Assembly (NCBI GenBank): GCA_937926025.1
Contig: CALANQ010000236.1
Span: 1 to 15,346 of the forward strand
DNA: 15,346 nt
Origin: an uncultured Acidimicrobiales bacterium
GTDB taxonomy: Bacteria; Actinomycetota; Acidimicrobiia; Acidimicrobiales; Iamiaceae
Direction: 5' to 3'
The notes under the pieces: model-generated
Told to the model about the DNA's origin: nothing
The model's database searches: none
What the model saw: the letters and a program-made list of their open reading frames with translations, nothing else
Shown here: positions 8,673-13,565 of the stretch, piece by piece
Numbering within the stretch: position 1 is the first letter of the stretch
Layout: each line of letters opens with the position of its first letter
Translations under genes and position numbers: made by a program

Positions 8673-8770
8673 CGGAGACCGGCCGGTGGGCGGCGTCCGA
8701 TGTGACCAGTGGTTACCCTCGCGCCGCCGCCCCAATGCCCGGCGGCCCGTCCCCCTCAGGAGCTCCGACG

Positions 8771-10102
8771 ATGACCGACGACCAGCTGGTGCAGGCCGCC
8801 ACCCGGGCCTACGTGTACGGCTACCCGCTGCTGTACAACCTCGACGAGATCGGCAAGCTCCCGTCGGGTCGGGGCACGCTGGCCGGCGGCAAGGCGATCC
8901 CGTGGAACACCGTGTGGTGCGCCCGGGAGCTGCTCGGCCCGTCCGCCGAGTTCGTCAGCCCGAACAACGACACGCTCTACCTGCTGGTGCCGCTGGACCT
9001 GTCGGGCGGGCCCGTCCGCATCGATGTGCCCGACACCTGCGGCCGGTACTACGTCCTCCAGTGCGTCGATGCCTGGACCAACAACTTCGCCTACATCGGC
9101 AGCCGGGCCACGGGGACGGCGGCCGGCTCGTTCACGTTCGTCCCCCCGGGCTGGGACGGTGCGGTCGCGGACGGATCCACCGTGGTCCGCGCCCCGTCCA
9201 CCATCGCCGTCATCGTCGGTCGGCTGCAGGTCGACGGCGAGGCCGACCTGCCGGCGGTCCACGCCCTCCAGGACCGGTTCACCGTGATGGCGACCGGCAC
9301 CGGGACCGCCGGGATCCCCGAACCGGTCGAGGGGATGGCCGAGGACCTGATCTGGTGGGAGCGGCTGCGGGTGGCCCTGGCCGCGTTCCCGCCGCCGGAG
9401 GGCGACGCGCCGTTCGTGGCCGTGCTCGGCCGGCTGGGCCTGCTCGACGCCGGTTCGCCGTACGTCGATCCGGACCCGGCGCTGGCTGCGGCCCTGGCGG
9501 CCGGTGCCGAGGCGGGCATGGCGATGATCGAGCAGCTGGCCGGCGGGTCGGCCCCGCCCGAGGGCTGGAGCAACGCCACCCACTACTTCGACTACAACCT
9601 CGACCACTTCGAGATCGGCACCATCGACGCACCCGAGTGGAAGATCGAGGACCGGTCGAAGGCCGCCGTCACCCGGGCGGTCGCCGCCCGGGCCGGGCTC
9701 TGGGGCAACCACGGCTACGAGGCCTGCTACGCCCCGATCTTCCGCGACGCCGACGGCGAGCTGCTCGACGGCGCCCACCGCTACGAGGTCACCTTCGCCC
9801 CGGCCCCTCCCGCCGATGCGTTCTGGTCGCTCACCATGTACGACGTGCCCCGCTTCTACCTGGTGGACAACCCGATCGACCGCTACTCGCTCGGTGACCG
9901 GAGCCCCGGTCTGCAGTACGGCGACGACGGCTCCGTCACCCTCTACCTCCAGGCCACCTCGCCCGGTCCCGAGCACGAGGCCAACTGGCTGCCCACCCCG
10001 GCCGAGGGCACGTTCCGCCCGATGCTGCGGGCCTACCAGCCCGGGGCGGCGCTGATCGACGGCACGTACCCGATGCCCCCGATCCGCCGCACCGACCGCT
10101 GA
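8771..10102 (+). CDS. DUF1254/DUF1214 domain protein
   Basis: A 443-residue protein of the COG5361 type. The N-terminal DUF1254 part shows AYVYGYPLLYN (13-23), WNTVWCARELL (45-55) and the conserved VSPNNDTLY (62-70). The C-terminal DUF1214 part shows FWSLTMYDVPRFYLVDNP, RYSLGDRS and the closing TFRPMLRAYQP and GTYPMPPI. The biochemical function of the family is not known to me. Many relatives have a signal peptide; this one begins MTDDQLVQAATRAYVYGYP with no hydrophobic leader, so it appears cytoplasmic. The ATG at 8771 is supported by AGGAG (8758-8762) with 8 bases spacing. The gene is divergent from addB; the 128 bases between them hold the addB promoter and, as the only candidate for this gene, TACCCT (8714-8719) without a convincing -35. 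Confidence 0.85.
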   Translation: MTDDQLVQAATRAYVYGYPLLYNLDEIGKLPSGRGTLAGGKAIPWNTVWCARELLGPSAEFVSPNNDTLYLLVPLDLSGGPVRIDVPDTCGRYYVLQCVDAWTNNFAYIGSRATGTAAGSFTFVPPGWDGAVADGSTVVRAPSTIAVIVGRLQVDGEADLPAVHALQDRFTVMATGTGTAGIPEPVEGMAEDLIWWERLRVALAAFPPPEGDAPFVAVLGRLGLLDAGSPYVDPDPALAAALAAGAEAGMAMIEQLAGGSAPPEGWSNATHYFDYNLDHFEIGTIDAPEWKIEDRSKAAVTRAVAARAGLWGNHGYEACYAPIFRDADGELLDGAHRYEVTFAPAPPADAFWSLTMYDVPRFYLVDNPIDRYSLGDRSPGLQYGDDGSVTLYLQATSPGPEHEANWLPTPAEGTFRPMLRAYQPGAALIDGTYPMPPIRRTDR

Positions 10103-10117
10103 GCACCCCCCCGGAAG

Positions 10118-10171
10118 CCGAACTTCGTAGGCCAGCGGCACTGTTCCGTCGGGCTCAGCTACGAAGTCCGG
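10118..10171. terminator. Dyad-symmetric element behind the DUF1254 gene (possible terminator or operator)
   Basis: CCGAACTTCGTAG (10118-10130) and CTACGAAGTCCGG (10159-10171) are inverted copies matching at 12 of 13 positions, separated by 28 bases. Outside the arms lie a C run (10106-10112) and a G run (10172-10176) that could add pairs after a small bulge. It begins 15 bases after the DUF1254 stop, where a terminator is expected, but there is no T run and the loop is long. It ends about 40 bases before the promoter of the next gene, so an operator role is also possible. Confidence 0.45.
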
Positions 10172-10212
10172 TGGGGGATCGGGGGTTCGGGGGAAGATTC
10201 CTCGGGCACCGA

Positions 10213-10239
10213 TGTCGAGATGCCGATACCCACTCCGTC
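10213..10239 (+). promoter_or_regulatory. ECF42-type promoter of the DGPF-sigma factor module
   Basis: TGTCGA (10213-10218) and CGTC (10236-10239) are separated by 17 bases. The motif reported for ECF42 sigma factors in Streptomyces, from memory, is TGTCGA at -35 and CG(A/T)C at -10, usually in front of DGPF-family genes. Here it stands in front of a DGPF gene that is followed by an ECF42-type sigma factor, so recognition by that factor (autoregulation) is likely. Transcription would start near 10246, leaving a leader of about 45 bases with the AAGGAG ribosome site. Confidence 0.65.
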
Positions 10240-10290
10240 TCAGGGGTGACGCCGGCCACGAGGGCCGGCGGCCACCGAAGGAGAACCACC

Positions 10291-10698
10291 ATGGCCAAGT
10301 ACCTGATGCTCAAGCACTACCGGGTCGACACGCCCACCCCGAACGACTTCCCCTCCATGGACCAGTGGACCCCCGAGGAGGTCCAGGCCCACTTCCAGTT
10401 CATGCGGGACTACGCCGCCCGCCTGGAGGCCACCGGCGAGCTGGTCAGCGGCGAGGGCCTCGCCCCCGAGGGCGTCTGGGTCCGCTCCGGCACCGCCGAC
10501 CGGGCCCCGGTCACCGACGGCCCGTTCGCCGAGACGAAGGACCTGATCGCCGGCTGGTTCATGATCGACGTGGACTCGCACGAGCGGGCGGTGGAGCTGA
10601 CCCTCGAGCTGTCGGCGGCGCCCGGCCCCGGCGGCGAGCCCATCAACGAGTGGCTCGAGCTGCGGGCGGTCATGAGCGAACCGCCGGCCACGGACTGA
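10291..10698 (+). CDS. DGPF/YCII-related domain protein
   Basis: A 135-residue protein of the YCII-related (DGPF) family. It opens MAKYLMLKHY, and the signature VTDGPFAETKDLIAGWFMID occupies residues 74-93 with D76-G-P-F79. These small dimeric alpha+beta proteins are commonly encoded beside ECF42-type sigma factors; their biochemical role is unsettled. The ATG at 10291 follows AAGGAG (10278-10283) by 7 bases, and starts further upstream in this frame would run across the promoter. The sigma-factor gene follows after 25 bases, so the two are almost surely one transcript. Relative to many DGPF proteins there is an N-terminal insertion at residues 12-28 (DTPTPNDFPSMDQWTPE). Confidence 0.88.
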   Translation: MAKYLMLKHYRVDTPTPNDFPSMDQWTPEEVQAHFQFMRDYAARLEATGELVSGEGLAPEGVWVRSGTADRAPVTDGPFAETKDLIAGWFMIDVDSHERAVELTLELSAAPGPGGEPINEWLELRAVMSEPPATD

Positions 10699-10723
10699 GC
10701 CGGGCGACGGGGGCGGACGGAGC

Positions 10724-11872
10724 GTGGACGACGCCGAGCTGCGGGCGCTGGTCCCCCGGGTCTTGGGCGTCCTCGTCGGTCGCCGTGCTGACTTCGCGAC
10801 CGCCGAGGACGCCGTCCAGGAGGCACTGATCCGGGCGCTGCGCTCGTGGCACGAGGATCCGCCGAACGATCCGGCGGCCTGGCTCACCACCGTGGCGTGG
10901 CGGGTCTTCCTGGACATGGCCCGGCCCGACACGTCCCGGCGAGGCCGAGAGGAGCGCTTCGACGCCGAGCCGCCGCCCGGCAGCGTCCCCGCCACCGACG
11001 ACTCGCTCCGCCTCTACTTCCTGTGCGCCCACCCGGCCCTGACCCCGTCATCGGCTGTGGCGCTGACGCTACGGGCGGTCGGCGGCCTCACCACCCGCCA
11101 GATCGCCGAGGCCTACCTCGTGCCCGAGGCCACCATGGCCCAGCGCATCAGCCGGGCCAAGCGCACCGTCGCCGACGCCGGGCTCGAGGGACCGGGCGAT
11201 GTCGCCACCGTCATGCGCACCCTCTACCTGGTGTTCAACGAAGGCTTCTCCGGCGACGTCGACCTGGCCGCCGAGGCCATCCGGCTGACCCGCCAGCTGG
11301 CCGTCGTGACCGACGACCCCGAGGTGCACGGCCTGCTGGCGCTGATGGTGCTGCACCACGCCCGCCGGGCCAGCCGGACCGGACCCGACGGCCGGCTCGT
11401 CCCCTTGGCGGAGCAGGACCGGGCGCGGTGGGACACCGAGCTCATCGCCGAAGGGGTGGAGGTGCTGCAGGCGGCGCTGCGCCGCGACCACCTCGGCGAG
11501 TACCAGTGCCAGGCCGCCATCGCCGCCCTCCACGCCGACGCCCAGCGGGTGGAGGACACCGACTGGGTGCAGATCGTGGAGTGGTACGACGAGCTGCTCC
11601 GCTTCGCGGACACCCCGGTGGTCCGCCTGAACCGGGCGGTCGCGGTGGGCGAGGCCGACGGGGCGCCGGCGGGGCTCCGGGCGCTGGAGGTCGTACCCGA
11701 CGGCGTGCCCCGGCGCACCGCCGTCGCCGCCCACCTGCACGAGCGCAACGGCGAGCTGCCGCTGGCGGCCCGCCTCTACGCCGACGCCGCCCTGGCCGCG
11801 CCGAGCCTGGCGGAACGCGAGCACCTGACCCGGCAGGCGGCCCGCCTCAACCAGCGGGTCAACCCGCGTTGA
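10724..11872 (+). CDS. ECF42-type RNA polymerase sigma factor with C-terminal TPR-like domain
   Basis: A 382-residue sigma factor, about twice the usual ECF length. Region 2 is at about residues 5-70 (ATAEDAVQEALIRALRSW, then PAAWLTTVAWRVFLDMAR). Region 4 is at about 95-152, with YFLCAHPAL and the helix-turn-helix GLTTRQIAEAYLVPEATMAQ and QRISRAKRTV. Residues 165-382 form the DUF6596/TPR-like extension (LYLVFNEGFSG, VHGLLALMVLHHARR, YQCQAAIAALHA, TDWVQIVEWYDELL, VVRLNRAVAV). In ECF42 factors this extension is needed for activity and replaces an anti-sigma factor; none is encoded nearby. The GTG start at 10724 is chosen because it starts just before region 2 and 25 bases after the DGPF stop; the ribosome site is weak (ACGGAG, very close). 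Its likely target is the promoter at 10213-10239. The 3' end overlaps the convergent SnoaL-like gene by 14 bases. Confidence 0.9.
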   Translation: MDDAELRALVPRVLGVLVGRRADFATAEDAVQEALIRALRSWHEDPPNDPAAWLTTVAWRVFLDMARPDTSRRGREERFDAEPPPGSVPATDDSLRLYFLCAHPALTPSSAVALTLRAVGGLTTRQIAEAYLVPEATMAQRISRAKRTVADAGLEGPGDVATVMRTLYLVFNEGFSGDVDLAAEAIRLTRQLAVVTDDPEVHGLLALMVLHHARRASRTGPDGRLVPLAEQDRARWDTELIAEGVEVLQAALRRDHLGEYQCQAAIAALHADAQRVEDTDWVQIVEWYDELLRFADTPVVRLNRAVAVGEADGAPAGLRALEVVPDGVPRRTAVAAHLHERNGELPLAARLYADAALAAPSLAEREHLTRQAARLNQRVNPR

Positions 11873-12215
11873 GCGGCACCACGTAGGACTCGACCCGGGC
11901 GATGAGGTCGCCCTCGAACGTGAACACGTCGCAGTAGGCGAACTCGAACGGCCCCGCCTGCTTGTGGCGGCCGGTGCCGGTGCCGACGGCCACCACCGTG
12001 TCGCCCTCCTCGATCAGCCGGTCGATGGCCAGCACCGGGCTGCCCTCGAACGCCGGGTTCTCGATCTCGCCGTCGAACGCGACCTTGCCCTGGAGGTGCC
12101 GGTGCCCGGGCAGGTCCCAGACGACCTCGTCGGTGAGCAGCCCGAGGATGGCCTCGTGGTCGCTGAGCCGGAACCCCTGGAAGTACGCCTCCACCGCGTC
12201 CTTGTGCTGCGACAT
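11859..12215 (-). CDS. SnoaL-like / NTF2-fold small protein
   Basis: A 118-residue single-domain protein with the SnoaL/NTF2-like pattern: an N-terminal helix (MSQHKDAVEAYFQGFRLSDH), ILGLLTDEVVWDLPGHRHLQGK, a middle part with a GD turn (LIEEGDTVVAVGTG) and a final strand pair (YCDVFTFEGDLIARVESYVVPL). Members are enzymes (cyclases, isomerases) or binding proteins, and the substrate cannot be read from the sequence. The ATG at 12215 follows AGGAG (12227-12223) by 7 bases, and a longer frame to 12509 would run into the neighbouring oxidoreductase gene. TAGGCT (12259-12254 on the minus strand) is a plausible -10. The gene is divergent from the LLM oxidoreductase and converges with, and overlaps, the sigma-factor gene. 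Confidence 0.82.
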   Translation of the reverse strand: MSQHKDAVEAYFQGFRLSDHEAILGLLTDEVVWDLPGHRHLQGKVAFDGEIENPAFEGSPVLAIDRLIEEGDTVVAVGTGTGRHKQAGPFEFAYCDVFTFEGDLIARVESYVVPLNAG

Positions 12216-12270
12216 CGCCCGGCTCCTCTCGCCTCGACCGACGGGTCGGGCGCAGCCTACGGCCGGCGGC

Positions 12271-12297
12271 GGACCGCCCGGACCGCCCGGACCGCCC
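12271..12297. repeat. Three tandem copies of the 9-mer GGACCGCCC
   Basis: Three exact, contiguous copies (12271-12279, 12280-12288, 12289-12297) lie in the 132-base divergent region between the SnoaL-like gene and the LLM oxidoreductase. They sit about 50 bases before the LLM start and just upstream of the candidate SnoaL -10. They may be a simple GC-rich slippage repeat or an array of binding sites; nothing in the sequence decides between these. Confidence 0.8.
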
Positions 12298-12347
12298 GGG
12301 ACGGGGACGGCGGGAATGGCGAGGCGGGGCGCATCGTTGGAGGCGGC

Positions 12348-13397
12348 ATGACCACCCCGCTGGAGCTCGGACTCGACACGTTCGGCGACGTCACCGTCGG
12401 TCCCGACGGCGCCCTCGTGCCGCACGACCAGGTCATCCGCAACGTCGTGGAGGAAGCGGTCCTGGCCGACTCGCTGGGCGTCGACTTCTTCGGGATCGGC
12501 GAGCACCACCGGGTCGACTTCGCCGTGTCGTCGCCGGAGACCGTGCTGGCGGCCATCGCCGCTCGCACCCAGCGCATCAAGCTCGGGTCCGCGGTCACGG
12601 TGCTGTCGTCGGACGACCCGGTCCGCGTGTTCCAGCGCTTCGCCACGGTCGACGCCATCTCGGGCGGACGGGCCGAGGTCATCGTCGGCCGGGGGTCGTT
12701 CACCGAGTCGTTCCCGCTGTTCGGGCTGGACCTGTCGCAGTACGAGGAGCTGTTCGAGGACCGGCTCGACCTGTTCGCCCAGCTCGCCGCCGGCGGCCCG
12801 GTCACGTGGTCGGGCACCACCCGGGCGGCGCTGACCGACCAGTCCGTGTACCCCACCCCCGCGTCGGGGCGGCTCACCACCTGGGTCGGCGTGGGTGGGT
12901 CACCCGAGTCCGTCGTGCGGGCGGCCCGCCACCAGCTGCCGCTCGTCATCGCCATCATCGGCGGCGACCCCCGCCGCTTCCGGCCGTTCGTCGACCTGTA
13001 CCACCAAGCCCTCCAGGAGGTGGGCGCCCCCGAGCTGCCGGTCGGCATCCACTCGCCCGGGCACGTGGCCGACACCGACGAGGAGGCGCAGGAGCAGCTG
13101 CGCGACCACTGGCGGGCCATGCGCGACCGCATCGGTGCGGAGCGGGGCTGGCCGCCGTCCCGCCCCGGCGAGTTCGAGCAGCAGATCGGCGCCGCCGGGT
13201 CCCTGTACGTGGGCAGCCCGGAGACGGTCGCCAAGAAGATCGCCGTCACCGTCCACGCCCTCGGTGCGGCTCGGTTCGACCTGAAGTACAGCGCCGGCAC
13301 CCTCCCGCACGAGCACATGATGCGGAGCATCCAGCTCTACGGCGACGAGGTCATCCCCCGCGTCCGGGAGCTCCTCAACCGCCCCGCCGCCGCCTGA
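12348..13397 (+). CDS. LLM-class (luciferase-like) flavin-dependent oxidoreductase
   Basis: A 349-residue TIM-barrel monooxygenase/oxidoreductase of the bacterial luciferase superfamily. Visible hallmarks are FGIGEHHR (48-55, E52-H53-H54), the SSPETVLAAIAARTQRIKLG helix-strand pair (61-80), DDPVRVFQRFATVD (89-102), ISGGRAEVIVGRGSF (104-118) and, near the C-terminus, SLYVGSPETVAKKI and RFDLKYSAGTLPH. The FTESFPLFGLDL stretch recalls the Atu2307-like subgroup (TIGR03858). The cofactor is FMN or, as often in actinobacteria, F420; the sequence alone does not tell me which. The substrate is unknown. The ATG at 12348 follows GGAGG (12339-12343) with a short spacing of 4 bases. It shares its upstream region with a SnoaL-like gene, which suggests, weakly, a common small-molecule pathway. 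Confidence 0.88.
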   Translation: MTTPLELGLDTFGDVTVGPDGALVPHDQVIRNVVEEAVLADSLGVDFFGIGEHHRVDFAVSSPETVLAAIAARTQRIKLGSAVTVLSSDDPVRVFQRFATVDAISGGRAEVIVGRGSFTESFPLFGLDLSQYEELFEDRLDLFAQLAAGGPVTWSGTTRAALTDQSVYPTPASGRLTTWVGVGGSPESVVRAARHQLPLVIAIIGGDPRRFRPFVDLYHQALQEVGAPELPVGIHSPGHVADTDEEAQEQLRDHWRAMRDRIGAERGWPPSRPGEFEQQIGAAGSLYVGSPETVAKKIAVTVHALGAARFDLKYSAGTLPHEHMMRSIQLYGDEVIPRVRELLNRPAAA

Positions 13398-13455
13398 CCG
13401 CCGGATCCCGTTCCGGGTCGGCGAGCAGGACCAAGGCAGGTCAACAACGGGGATC

Positions 13456-13471
13456 GGTCGCCTGCGCGACC
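13456..13471 (+). terminator. Small GC hairpin behind the LLM oxidoreductase gene
   Basis: GGTCGC (13456-13461) and GCGACC (13466-13471) pair perfectly across a 4-base loop, 59 bases after the LLM stop. A longer competing pairing of GGGG (13449-13452) with CCCC (13470-13473) is possible. There is no T run, and such short GC hairpins arise by chance in this composition. The rest of the 168-base gap holds only TAGCCT (13516-13521), a possible -10 for the following gene. Confidence 0.3.
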
Positions 13472-13565
13472 CCGCAGCACGGCGGCCGACCCGGGGCGGC
13501 TGGGCGAGGGTCCGGTAGCCTCGGCCGGGTTCGGGCCCGGGGTCGGGTCGGTCGAGGGGGTTGGG

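Noticed and set aside
8701..8719. TACCCT (8714-8719) as the -10 of the DUF1254 gene
   Set aside because: It fits TAnnnT but there is no recognisable -35 at 16-18 bases, so it was not given its own entry.
8643..8735. Upstream ATG extension of addB to 8735
   Set aside because: The added 31 residues have no family resemblance, and the extension would place the damage-type promoter inside the coding region.
12216..12509. Longer minus-strand frame of the SnoaL-like gene up to 12509
   Set aside because: It would run through the divergent region and into the LLM gene. The ATG at 12215 has a good AGGAG site and starts the domain.
13510..13528. TAGCCT (13516-13521) as the -10 of the secreted VCBS protein gene
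   Set aside because: It is plausible by position only; no -35 was seen and such hexamers are frequent.
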